Positions 56,701 through 62,822 of a DNA stretch of 64,000 nucleotides are shown piece after piece. Under the pieces are notes generated by a model. It searched no databases, had not been told where the DNA came from, and saw only the letters and a list, made by a program, of their open reading frames with translations. A program made the position numbers and the translations under genes. Each line of letters opens with the position of its first letter. Position 1 is the stretch's first letter. This DNA comes from Limosilactobacillus caccae (GTDB lineage: Bacteria > Bacillota > Bacilli > Lactobacillales > Lactobacillaceae), in NCBI RefSeq assembly GCF_900156885.1, contig NZ_FTOY01000010.1:124001-188000 (forward strand), in the 5' to 3' direction.

Positions 56701-59700
56701 GAACCATCTGGAGTTAAGTTAGTAATAGCTGTTGATGGATCAAGGTTACCCTTATCGTCAGGCTTAATTGGTTGCACTTGTGGTTGTTCAGTAACGACAA
56801 CTGGAACAGTTACGTCTTGAGTTGTGCCATCAGGATAATGAACAGTTACCGTTGTATCTTGCTTACCTGGCTTAGTAGCGTCAGGACCGTTACCGTCCTT
56901 CCAACTTGCACTCGATGGGTAGCCTGGTTCATCCTTCTTAATGTTCGTAATTGAAGACGTTGGGTCAGTCGTCGTGCTACCTTCGTCAACCCGAAGTGGC
57001 TTCGTCGTAGGGGTAGCATCAACGGTTACCGTCGTTGTTACCTTATCAGTAGTCCCATCTGGGTAAGTTACGGTGACGTCTTCGGTGTGTTCACCTGGTG
57101 TCTTAACATCATTCTTAACCTGGTCTTCATCAGTCCACGTTACGGTTGTCCCTGCTGGCAACTTGTTAGTGCCAGTTGGAACATTGTCACTTGGCTTGTT
57201 AGTAACAACTGATGGTGCTTGTGGAGTCACACCCTCAGGAGTTGAAATGTTCTGCGTTGCTGGCGTGTTGTCATCAGCATTGTTGTTCGTAACTGCAAAT
57301 GAAACTGGTACGTTTAACTTAGAACCATCTGCGAAGTTGATTGAAACTGAAGTATTAACGGTGCCGACCTTATCGGTAGATGGGGTAGCTCCGTTCCAAG
57401 TTACATTCTTAACTTCAGCATTGTGGGCCTCGGTTAAGTCGTTAGTATCAACTAAGGATGATGGATCTGGAACAGCATTACCGTGAACCACCGTTACATC
57501 ATTCTTAGAAGCACCGTACAAGGTCACCTTAGCGGGAACAGAAACAGTTTTACCATTGGCAATCTTAGCTGCATCAGTACCGGCCTTGAAGGTGACGTTA
57601 ATGTTATCAGCCTTTTCAGCTTCCGTAGCAATGGAGCCATTATCAGCAACGATTGACGTTACTGGCGTTGCCCACGTTGCAGTGGCATCAGCTGAAGCCT
57701 GCTTGTTAAGTACCAATTTGTGGTTTTCATCGTAAGTGTAAACATCAACATGATCGATGGCCTTGTCTGCACCAGCGACTTCCTTATCAGAAGTCTTGTG
57801 GGCAACAACTGGCTGGCTGGTTACGATGACTACCCCGTTTTCATTGGCAATCGCGGTTTGGTTAGCTGGATCAGTAACGATCACAGGAATGGCGACAGGT
57901 TGGTCGTCACCCTTTTGGTAATGAACATTCGCATTTTCGTAGTGAACACCAGTCTTAGTAGTATCTGGTGTCTTGGCCCAGTCAGCGTTAGTTGGGTAGC
58001 CAGCTTGTGGCGTCGTCTTACCATTATTAAGGTTGGCAATTCCGTCGTTCGCCGCTGGCGTTTCACCCTTGTGAATTTCAACTGGCTTAACCGTTGGGGT
58101 AGCATTTACAGTGACGTTTACTTGAACCGTATCCTTAGTACCATCCTTATAGGAAACGATGACCTTCCCAGTCTTGTCTCCAGGGGTCGTGGTATCTGGC
58201 GTGTTATTTGCATCCCAGGTGTATGGGTTATTTTCACTGACCGCATCAGTCACAACTGTCCCGTCAGTTGTCTTCACAATATCCTTAATTGCGTTTTGCG
58301 CATCATTATTGTCTAAGGTGTGGTTTTGGCTAACGGCAATGTCTTGGCTTTCGGCCTTGTACTTGTCACCGTCTTGACCAAATTGATCCTTCATCTTTGA
58401 ACCAAAGCCCCACCGTTGGGCAGTAAATGGGTTGAAGTCATTCAAGAATGATAGTTCGTCCGGGTCTGTGACGTGATCGAAGTTGCTATAAGTCTGGCCA
58501 TCAATCACGGCAGTCTTGTTCCCTTGCTTGTCGACAGCTAACTTGTCACCGTTGGCAAATTCAACTTCCCAGTCTTCCCCATCGGCAATCTTAGTGTGTT
58601 CAAGTTCCGTCCCCTGGGAAGGTGAACCTTGACCGTTAGTAAAGTATGGGTTGTAACCGGGGTCCCCACCTTGTTGGGTAAAGCGGAGGTACTTCAATTG
58701 CCATACTTCATCCGGCTGGTCACCATTGTTATAGGCGTTCCACTGGGCAAATGGGAAGATAACGTCTTCACGATCTTTATTAACGTAGAAGTCGTTAGCA
58801 CCCTTGTTCCCATACTTGTCAAAGTTGTCGTTACCAGCAAACTTGAACAAACTACCGAATTGTTGGCCAGTCCGCTCGAAGTTAATGTACTTAACATTTC
58901 CCATGTTGAAGTAATCATGAGTGCTGTGACCCCACATGGTGATCATCCCGGTCTTTTGGACGTCAGTTGCTGGCAAGTAAGTAGTATGACCATTTTTGTC
59001 AACTACTGGATAGCCCCCCTTTGGCCACTTGTAGTAGATTCCGCCACCAAGGTTAGCTCCCATCCCATTATTACGATCAGTACCTTGGTCTGAATCAGCA
59101 TTATCTTGTAAGTCAATGGTGGCATCATCACCAACTTCAAGAATATGAGAACCTGATTGAGCAATACCAACGTCACCATAAGAAATTAATGGACTGTTAC
59201 CTAATCGCCCTGGTCTAGTGGTCCGGACAATCTTAAGAGTCGCACCTTTACCAACCTTTAATGTACCGTCAGCACTAGCAGTACCCAAAGTGAAGACACC
59301 CATTTGGTGCTTATCGTAGGTACCACCTTCACTCATCTTATGACCGTTGATATCAAACTTAGTCTTAATGTCAAAGGTAGCATTGTCCTGAATATCAACC
59401 GTTGATACCCAGGCCGCAATTGAGTGTCCGGCAGCCAAATCAAATTTAACATTCGCGCCGTCTTCAAGGATTACCTTCCCTTCAGCACCGTCTTGGATGT
59501 TAATCCCTCTGATGTTGTCTTCAGAGTATGAACCATCCTTATCAAGCTCATCTGACAGGTGAACAGTATCAAAGCTAACCGTTGAGTTTTTACCAAAGGT
59601 AACATTGTTGTCGCCGCCCTTGCTCAAGTGGATAATGTTGTTCTTATCGGTATTATCCGCTTGCAGACCTGATTGGTGGTTACCGACGTGCAACTTAACG

Positions 59701-60926
59701 TCGGCGCCTTCGTTAACGTTAACGCTCTTCGCAAGGATGGCGTCGTAACTACCGTTCAGTAAGTCAGTGACTTCGTTTTGACCACTAAAGTTAACGATTG
59801 TGGTTACATTATTTACAAGTGCGTTTGAGTCGATCAAACTAGCGTAGTCGATCTTACCTGTTAACCCATCAATGTTAACTGTGACATTTTGCGAAGTACT
59901 ACTTACACTAACTAAATCTGAGTTCTTCAAATCAATGTTAACGTTGTCGAAGTTAACCACGTTGTTAGACTTACTTGCGCTATCAACATAAATTATGGCT
60001 TCATTTTGCGTTTGACTTGAAGCCGACTGGTTAACATCTTTAGCAGTTCGAACAATATCTAAGTTCTTATAGGTAATGTTCCAGTTGTGACTCGCAGTGT
60101 CATTGCGGTCAACTTGATTATTGTCCTTGGAATTAGTAGCGATATACCACTTACCCAAGTTAAGCTTAGTAGCGTTAGTGTCATCGGCCCCTTCAATGGT
60201 TAAGTCACGGGCAATCCCGTTTTTACCCGTCCAGAGTTCGTGGTCACCAGATACTTGTAAACCGCCATCAACCTTGGCATCCCTGGAGCTCAAGTTACTA
60301 ATGTCAATATCCTTGGTTAACTTAATAACGTGGACAGTTGGGTCCATGAAGGCCTTACTGAAGTCAGCAAAAGATGAGACTTCCGTGGCTGGCTCTGCTG
60401 GCACTGCAACAAATGAAGCCCGAAATAGCTGTGCTGGATCCGCCTGCGGAGCTTGTGACTGTGCTGGCTGGACATTCAAGTCAGCCGTCTCACTCGCATC
60501 ATCTGCGGAAGCAGAAGTTTGCCCACTAAGGTTGTTCAACGCTGCTTCCCGCGCCTTTGGGTTAGTCATTGCAGCAATTTCAGCAACCTTTTGCTGGTAC
60601 TCATCAGCCATCTTGGTGTCAATATCAGTATTGGTTGGTTCAGCTGATTGAGCCGCTTGGCTAGCCGCAAAGTTGGTGTTAGCGGCAGTGCTCAAAACGG
60701 CAGTGTGGTTTGATGCATTATTAAGCTCGTCATCGCCAGTTGAATCAGGTGTCGGTTGGGCACCGTCATCACTACCGTCGTCCGCATTAGCTGACGCGTT
60801 TAGCCCCATAAAGCTAAACCCGATTAATACCGATGCAACCCCCACAGTTAATTTCTTAATGGCAAAGCGTTGTTTCTTTGGCTCTTGCTTTTGAAACTGC
60901 TCGTGCCGGTTATTCTTCGATAACAT
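44766..60926 (-). CDS. Giant LPQTG cell-wall-anchored adhesin, 5386 residues (beta-helix head, Rib and Mub repeats)
   Basis: One uninterrupted 16.2-kb frame. YSIRK-type signal (FAIKKLTVGVASVLIG), cleavage near residue 46-48. About 182-830: beta-repeat head of the same type as in the 6851-residue protein (both have FSKAF, IKL-x-KD-x-D and GIARDLTIEG or VARDLTIDG). About 850-2490: Rib domains with four 'HKTSD' modules starting at 1028, 1470, 1843 and 2204. 2490-2690: an unassigned segment with the only cysteine seen (2505). 2775-4465: thirteen Mub B2-like repeats with one MucBP-like domain. 4465-5290: Rib and long-Rib domains with a lone B2 repeat at about 4954-5055. LPQTG at 5349-5353, then hydrophobic helix and KKKKR tail. 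Wall-anchored; host or mucus binding is inferred from the repeats. G6 ribosome binding site 7 nt before the ATG. Confidence 0.95.
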   Translation of the reverse strand: MLSKNNRHEQFQKQEPKKQRFAIKKLTVGVASVLIGFSFMGLNASANADDGSDDGAQPTPDSTGDDELNNASNHTAVLSTAANTNFAASQAAQSAEPTNTDIDTKMADEYQQKVAEIAAMTNPKAREAALNNLSGQTSASADDASETADLNVQPAQSQAPQADPAQLFRASFVAVPAEPATEVSSFADFSKAFMDPTVHVIKLTKDIDISNLSSRDAKVDGGLQVSGDHELWTGKNGIARDLTIEGADDTNATKLNLGKWYIATNSKDNNQVDRNDTASHNWNITYKNLDIVRTAKDVNQSASSQTQNEAIIYVDSASKSNNVVNFDNVNIDLKNSDLVSVSSTSQNVTVNIDGLTGKIDYASLIDSNALVNNVTTIVNFSGQNEVTDLLNGSYDAILAKSVNVNEGADVKLHVGNHQSGLQADNTDKNNIIHLSKGGDNNVTFGKNSTVSFDTVHLSDELDKDGSYSEDNIRGINIQDGAEGKVILEDGANVKFDLAAGHSIAAWVSTVDIQDNATFDIKTKFDINGHKMSEGGTYDKHQMGVFTLGTASADGTLKVGKGATLKIVRTTRPGRLGNSPLISYGDVGIAQSGSHILEVGDDATIDLQDNADSDQGTDRNNGMGANLGGGIYYKWPKGGYPVVDKNGHTTYLPATDVQKTGMITMWGHSTHDYFNMGNVKYINFERTGQQFGSLFKFAGNDNFDKYGNKGANDFYVNKDREDVIFPFAQWNAYNNGDQPDEVWQLKYLRFTQQGGDPGYNPYFTNGQGSPSQGTELEHTKIADGEDWEVEFANGDKLAVDKQGNKTAVIDGQTYSNFDHVTDPDELSFLNDFNPFTAQRWGFGSKMKDQFGQDGDKYKAESQDIAVSQNHTLDNNDAQNAIKDIVKTTDGTVVTDAVSENNPYTWDANNTPDTTTPGDKTGKVIVSYKDGTKDTVQVNVTVNATPTVKPVEIHKGETPAANDGIANLNNGKTTPQAGYPTNADWAKTPDTTKTGVHYENANVHYQKGDDQPVAIPVIVTDPANQTAIANENGVVIVTSQPVVAHKTSDKEVAGADKAIDHVDVYTYDENHKLVLNKQASADATATWATPVTSIVADNGSIATEAEKADNINVTFKAGTDAAKIANGKTVSVPAKVTLYGASKNDVTVVHGNAVPDPSSLVDTNDLTEAHNAEVKNVTWNGATPSTDKVGTVNTSVSINFADGSKLNVPVSFAVTNNNADDNTPATQNISTPEGVTPQAPSVVTNKPSDNVPTGTNKLPAGTTVTWTDEDQVKNDVKTPGEHTEDVTVTYPDGTTDKVTTTVTVDATPTTKPLRVDEGSTTTDPTSSITNIKKDEPGYPSSASWKDGNGPDATKPGKQDTTVTVHYPDGTTQDVTVPVVVTEQPQVQPIKPDDKGNLDPSTAITNLTPDGSNPGKPSSVTWKTPGEKPTEPGIYNPTVVVTYPKIDGEDTPTTVETTIPVIVPSKDQVVISNDKGAVIVTTDPAAVKAHETSDKTQLIDAKSAIKSIDAYKIVDGKISTDPENIATSRVKASWATTPDTTVTTATAAGKKISGASLNIDLGTTARNIFGNARQSVNKTFDITAAGAEAKDNSAKPVAIKLGSDLTKDQFSNLVNNQIPTDQIASTAWQTKPTKGGDGVIRITFTDKNGNAATYLDVKIDAKNMNVSGDADNYDPTTKNISVPQNDPTVPDAKTTVTNKAGDPVQPGVTNLPKDTKIDWTNPDQVKDDIKTPGSHTEQITVTYPDGTKDTVTTDVIVNADPTVKPIAIHPGDKPAAKDGIGNLNNGKDTPQDGYPSEVDWTNGAPDTTKPGVQNVEATVKYPSGDTTTVNIPVIITDPNTQNVVANDKGAVIFTTQPVVTHKTTDTNKADAAKAVKAVDVYTYDQDHKLVLNSSATKTDTAAWQDNNFTSVVSGNQTATIKDQGEDVTLTFADGSDAAKITKSISAPTKVTLNGATAKTGVKAQRDVASSMPKPSDLVDTSDLTAANNSEVASVDWQNGQQPSLATKGQVNATVTVTFTDGSHLDVPVTFNVGNNDADNYTPATTQTIATPEGTTPKAPDAVTNESTDDVPAGTPKLPEGTKVTWTNPDKVAEDVKTPGSHTEEITVTYPDGSKDTTTTTVVANEAPKVTPISVDKGKTPDATKAITNLKDNVPGYPSNIEWIGTPDTSKVGPQNIPAKVTYPNGDPVEVTVPVVVIDPSTQQVIQNDKGATVVTTNPVITHKTTDQNKANANDAIKSVETYKIENGKISTTPDSTSKDGITASWDVTTVSDDPSTTPEASHNVTVKFGPDSDAVKDGITTAGTTQTVPTKVTIEGAKASDQTVDANNPAALHDLSQADFAKVIDHSDLDKLPDSQKVTGYSWATEPSVTDGKVGDNGVVKVSFADGSSLNVPVDGSHFNYAGEASEYAPSYADAIVKQGETKTVDVNWADDKKPSDGVTYSITPGKFNFITIDEHTGKITYAPTTKTPVAPYFVPVTIHYGDGSTETVIAHLGVTNSSTSISFAHDCALEAKADDLLLHNTTGSEMDLEKGVANTIAYFNTYAEDPAMQENVYSSKLVDHFVRQVAADGTVTYVADANSTHPGMTIKGATVDWTDQKPSTVVTDNTGSRKYTNVDNATPNGYPTQSLQISLDNAKMYDAQGNETTLKGFNGQDLPANSFDRFTLGAMYPGVKIAGAEGKQNIPVNFGTKVPTDKAGIEAYLTNNDIENNTEDNFKKLGNWQVTNVSWEKNGQPGANGNFDADHMNGVVRYDFSDGSYLDIPVSFKTGDHITPSTDGWNDETHKDVTRKIVYDVTGTNHAAIPEIDQTVSYTRDGYVKLDADGNPVKGADGKTEVIWNNWKLADGQTATFPGVDEVTQIHGYDSYINNDKGTKVNAEDVTVTKGEPQDGATVTVSYQKQGDIPVPADDTHPANKEITRTITFEGVPSDKQDAYKNQTQTVKFTRADKNGNIGHKDAVTGEVTYNPWTVVGTESTWASVDAPTITEDDGAVYTPAITIDGQTAKSIDAVTVNPGDSNKSDEGATKNSKVTVVYTETTTPHKYTDGDGKTNDDSNLYVTRTIHYNVPAGQAEIADQVQTVHYIRKDAQGNSYYTDQDGKKTYADWTLADGQSAKWDAEEVNQIDNYDSYVDGNKETQVSEQAVTSATKNVTVEVTYQDSTETVTPGEPGVTPVDPANPEYKNLFKTVTRTIEVQDPATGEYATKKTETVTFGRTGEFDKATGKFIQDKFGAWKIFDGTKLTDSETGTWAAYPVEKITDDKTGAEWTPSITIDGEKADAITDKTVHATDGNSTVKVSYTETTTPVPYQKGQDGVTDEMDEYITRTITVNYPESATDKTQPAKQVVHYTRKDDKGNAGYIINGEKKMNDWQLVGSDTWSAYTAPEVKGYTANKSVEAKKVAATDSNETVEINYIKNGSAGVKADDKNPATKDITRTIKSTGLPAGYEIADQTQTVQFTREDAQGNIGYKDPVTDQVTYNDWKLVDSQNGEWKAVTVNPVTTDKGAVYTPEIDGKVVSEVPAKTVSASDENTTVTVNYAETTTPVPYNKGQEGVNNDSNKYITRTITDEKPAGTVTKKETVHFSREDDKGNAGYKDSQGKITWNDWHVVGDDTWDAYPVAKITDDKTGAEWTPTITVDGQKANSIDEVTVQSGDKDNKGATQDSNVTITYTATKVPVPYTPGKDGQNDESNHYVTRTIHYNVPAGQNAIANQVQTVHYIRKDANGNAGYKDANGKFTPVEWTLADGQSAMWATQDVAQITNYDSYVDGKKSTQVAEQTVTAGTQNVTVEVTYQDSTETVTPGENGVTPDNPDYKDLFKTVTRTINVKDPSTGKVTTEKVETVTFGRTGTFDKATNKFVDFGTYHVYAGNKLTDSETGTWAAYTAPEVAGYTADKTVEAKTVAATDSDETIELHYTAGNQSMNYIFVDDTNNGAQVGTAVNYSGDTNTTVDVSLTVPAGYKLADGQSLPTSYTFTSAKDQQVKIHVVHATKTVDEHNIPTGYSKDDFAKEITRTITAHVPAGDQDLSQHVTIHRTGTLDEATGKIVSWNPWSKDSFAAVDAPTVKGYTPDKATVEAETNVTDGYNDPKIEINYTKNDNIPVKADDKNPATKDITRTIKSTGLPAGYEIADQTQTVKFTREDAQGNIGYQDPVTDQVTYNDWKLVDSNNSSWKAVTASPVTTDNGAVYTPDISEVPAKTVAVTDSDTTVTVKYTETTTPVPYEKGQDGVTDEMDEYITRTITVNYPASATDKTQPAKQVVHYTRADEKGNAGYIVNGVKKMNDWKLVGSDTWAAYTAPEVAGYTADKTVEAKTVAASDHNETVEINYNHNRKVVNPGDVKPGDKTKAQYKDMFGSATRTIHVNMPDGSSRTLPANKQSFERSMVMNEATGMVDADFTGTIDGVQYTNGYSSWTPASAEFTAVAEKNIIHNGEEYVATVTGPTAKGDNIVPAMTVAAQAGDQTFDYTVNYNLAGTDAANYHPAGKPVETTKGQTPAAKAGIDNPDELPTGTTYTWKTTPDVSVPGTDVPAIVVVHYPDQTTDEVATTIHVTSDAEQNTPQPKVITVNPGKTPQPEDGIGNKPTDHVPGPKLPDGTTYTWKDGKTPDTTTPGDKPATIVVHYPDGSQDEVPTTVHVNTPDADKYSPAYPEVVTTPGKTTTTDVQYDGDKPSKGEVSYKITDGADVPTWVTVDPSTGTITTDVPADTTTEVITIPVTVTYNDGSQDQTSSTVVIVAPKDQAKNPTTPKDTIKNPENLPGDTTVDWKPGDEPDPHKKGDQPTTVVVTVPGHDPIEVPTVVNYGDPTDADKNTPETKPVSTPQGELPDAGEAVTNKPGDDVPGPKLPDGTTVNWTNPDKVKDDTKTPGTHPEEVTVHYPDGSEDKVTVDVTANEAPQTQAVNTIIGKVPEAADAITNLKDNVPGYPTSAEWTKTPDVSKPGNSEGTIKVTYPDGSSVTIEVPVTVRDTTRPLPYDSNNSNMNREVSRTIEVVDPVTGKTTTTVQTVQFTRDGEEDVATGEITYNPWQPARQTLSAVTINTIKGYTTHVDGDAGEMTVTPETADLTVTISYDANKPEGKNITANEGSLPAPSTAIKNPDDLPDGTKYDWKQMPDTNTPGEKKATVVATLPGGAQVEVPVTVTVQPSDADKYNPEAQQVTTPNGQVPNASETIKNLGDLPTGTTVEWTNPAKVAQDVKNDGTHTETVTVTYPDGSKENVTVPVNAVTPQGHDLSTVEGELPAPATAIVNQSQMPDGTRYVWKQAPDVNTLGDSEGIVEVIFPSGSTVDVPVNVHVIANANARGAGEEDGNKSEQVENATTDKNDNSAATTAGNSEETAVQSNENTGKKATTQSDKNNGNQANAKKLPQTGNDGAESSALAGLGLASLAGILGLGKKKKRDTDK
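48400..50700 (-). repeat. 2034-bp-offset near-identical Mub B2 repeats
   Basis: The B2-like unit encoding STGLPAGYEIADQTQTV and QVTYNDWKLVDS occurs at about 48400-48650 and 50440-50700, offset 2034 bp (678 codons). DNA identity is high by eye, while units between them differ. Confidence 0.75.
53700..57845 (-). repeat. Four copies of the 'HKTSD' module in the 5386-residue adhesin
   Basis: Copies begin at nt 57845, 56519, 55400 and 54317 and run downward. The first is almost the same protein sequence as the first copy in the 6851-residue adhesin (AGADKAIDHVDVYTYDE shared). Each is followed by a Rib-like half and separate Rib domains. Confidence 0.7.
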
Positions 60927-60984
60927 ATTTTTACCCCCCGTAAATTGTGCATATTACAAAATAATTTATTCTATCAACGTAATT

Positions 60985-60990
60985 AGAATA
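60985..60990 (-). promoter_or_regulatory. Possible extended -10 of the 5386-residue adhesin gene
   Basis: Minus strand TGT-TATTCT (the -10 hexamer at 60985-60990), aligned with the CATG-containing -10 region of the first giant gene. No convincing -35. The G6 ribosome binding site is at 60934-60939. Confidence 0.35.
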
Positions 60991-61104
60991 ACATGTTTAG
61001 CGTTCCTGAAGGGTGATAAGTGATTCTAACAAATTTAATTATAAAATAATCACTGGCTAAATAAAAAAATACCATCTGCCATTTTTTATGATTTTCCCCA
61101 TCGG

Positions 61105-61128
61105 ACGTATGAAATATATTTCATATGA
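61105..61128. promoter_or_regulatory. 24-bp dyad upstream of the 5386-residue adhesin gene
   Basis: Half sites ACGTATGA (61105-61112) and TCATATGA (61121-61128), 8 nt apart; the inner 18 bp TATGAAATATATTTCATA are perfectly self-complementary. Located 179 bp upstream of the start. The rest of the 372-bp gap (60927-61298) is AT-rich and holds no gene. Confidence 0.65.
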
Positions 61129-61254
61129 TGGTCTTTCCTTTTTTTCGTTTAGTATGCTATTCTCGCGCCCCGTCGCTTAGCTACTGCTAGCAAACTAGTA
61201 TACTAGTACTTGCTTCCTATCATAACAAGTATTCACCGCAATTAATCGCATAAT

Positions 61255-61294
61255 AAAAGAGAACCGTCGCAAACTAATGCAACAGTTCTCTTTT
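61255..61294 (-). terminator. brnQ terminator
   Basis: AAAAGAGAAC-GT-GCA pairs with TGC-AC-GTTCTCTTTT. Confidence 0.85.
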
Positions 61295-61298
61295 GCTT

Positions 61299-62651
61299 CT
61301 ATTTTAATGATTTTCGCCGTCCATATTCGAGCAAGCAACCGATAACAATTCCGACCACCATAAATGGCAGCCAGCTAAAACCTAGCTGGTAAAGCGGGAA
61401 GAAACGATCGGCAAAGGAAATCAGTGCCTGGCTAATGCCGGTATCCCGTAACACTGGCGGGAAATTGTTTACCATATCAAAGAGGGCTGGGATCACTGTA
61501 ATCCAGGTAGCACACCGGTAGATTGCCGGTGACCCCTTAAACAGGGGCGAGCAAATGCCGAGGAGGATTAGCACGATCGCTAACGGGTAGAGGAACATCA
61601 AAACTGGCTTTGACCAGGTAACAATCTGATCTAGGCCGATGTTAGCAACGATAAACGACAATAAGCAACTTCCCCGCAAAAAGGCCTTGTAAGAAATCTG
61701 GGGAAAGCGGTAATGGAAGTCCTGGGCGAAGGCAACTACTAGCCCCATCGCCGTTGTCATGCAAGTAATCGTCGTCAGCGTCAGCAACAAGGCATTCCCG
61801 AAGTCACCCATGTAGTAATGGGCAATCTGATTAAGGGTCGTCCCGCCATTTTCAGCAATCTTAAAGTGATGGCGGCTCATCGTTCCTAACCAGATCAAGC
61901 CGATATATAAGACCCCGATACCTAAGATCCCGATCAAGCCCCCCTTGGTCGTCGCCAGTGAAACAGACTGCTGGCTTTGATAGCCCATCTGCCGGACGGC
62001 CGTAATAATCGTCACCCCAAAGACAAGGGCCGCCAGTGCATCAATCGTGTTATAACCCTGGATAAAGCCGTTACTAAAAGCGTGGGCCAGGTACTCAGGG
62101 GTCGGTTGTGGCGTCGATGTAGCCCCTAACGGGTGGATAAACGCCAGCAAGAAGATGACAAATAGCATCACGAGAAAGATCGGGTTGAGGACCTTCCCGA
62201 TGATTTCCGTAATCTTCCCTTCACGGGTCGCGCAATAATACACCACAAGAAAGAACAGGCCGGTGTAGATCAAGAGCCCCCACCCCTGGATCTGCGGCTT
62301 TAGGTAGGGGGCAATCCCAATCGTGTAGGGAACAGTCGCCGTCCGGGGCGTCGCGCATAACGGCCCGATAACGATCTGCACCAGCATTAAAAAGATCAGG
62401 GCGAACCGTTTACCATTCGGCAAGGCTAACTCATATAGCCCGTTAGCGTGGGTAATGCTAATCGCTAAGAGCGCAAATAGGGGTAAGAAAACCCCCGATA
62501 AGAGAAAGCCCCCCGTCGCCGCTAGCCAATGACTCCCTGCTAGCTGTCCCAGGTGCACGGGAAAGATCAAGTTCCCAGCCCCAAATAACATCCCAAAAAT
62601 CAGCGAGCCGATTATTAAGTAGTTCTTACCCGCTGCTTTGATTGCATTCAT
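61299..62651 (-). CDS. brnQ: Branched-chain amino acid transport system II carrier protein
   Basis: A 450-residue, 12-helix membrane protein of normal length. It imports leucine, isoleucine and valine with Na+ or H+. The N-terminal IIGSLIFGMLFGAGNLIFP and the following HLGQLAGSHW are diagnostic of the LIVCS/BrnQ family; GPLCATPRTATV and ATREGKITEIIGKVLNP are further family segments. GAGGAG about 10 nt before the ATG is the ribosome binding site. Single-gene unit with its own promoter and terminator. No T-box leader was seen in the 171-nt upstream gap. Confidence 0.93.
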   Translation of the reverse strand: MNAIKAAGKNYLIIGSLIFGMLFGAGNLIFPVHLGQLAGSHWLAATGGFLLSGVFLPLFALLAISITHANGLYELALPNGKRFALIFLMLVQIVIGPLCATPRTATVPYTIGIAPYLKPQIQGWGLLIYTGLFFLVVYYCATREGKITEIIGKVLNPIFLVMLFVIFLLAFIHPLGATSTPQPTPEYLAHAFSNGFIQGYNTIDALAALVFGVTIITAVRQMGYQSQQSVSLATTKGGLIGILGIGVLYIGLIWLGTMSRHHFKIAENGGTTLNQIAHYYMGDFGNALLLTLTTITCMTTAMGLVVAFAQDFHYRFPQISYKAFLRGSCLLSFIVANIGLDQIVTWSKPVLMFLYPLAIVLILLGICSPLFKGSPAIYRCATWITVIPALFDMVNNFPPVLRDTGISQALISFADRFFPLYQLGFSWLPFMVVGIVIGCLLEYGRRKSLK

Positions 62652-62700
62652 CGTTAATCATTCACTCCTCTTTTACTTATTCTCATTCAATTGACGTTTT

Positions 62701-62709
62701 ATTTTACCA
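62701..62709 (-). promoter_or_regulatory. brnQ extended -10 promoter
   Basis: Minus strand TGG-TAAAAT (-10 hexamer at 62701-62706), about 50 nt before the start codon; the -35 is poor. Confidence 0.4.
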
Positions 62710-62757
62710 TGTGAAAAGTGCGGTAGAAAAGGACTTCCCGCAAAGATTTTAAAAGAA

Positions 62758-62785
62758 AAGAAGCCGAGGAATACCTCGACTTCTT
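62758..62785 (-). terminator. Phosphoketolase terminator
   Basis: AAGAAG-CGAGG pairs with CCTCG-CTTCTT over a 4-nt loop, with T-rich sequence following on the minus strand. Confidence 0.8.
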
Positions 62786-62822
62786 CATCATTTATTAAGT
62801 GTTTAATTAGCAATCAGTAAGA

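Noticed and set aside
12652-60926. Repeats as a CRISPR array or satellite DNA
   Set aside because: The repeats are in frame within coding sequence, 210-1100 bp apart and translate into known surface-protein domains; no short direct repeats with spacers occur.
62652-62822. T-box leader before brnQ
   Set aside because: The gap is only 171 nt, and neither the specifier-loop hairpins nor the T-box sequence are present.
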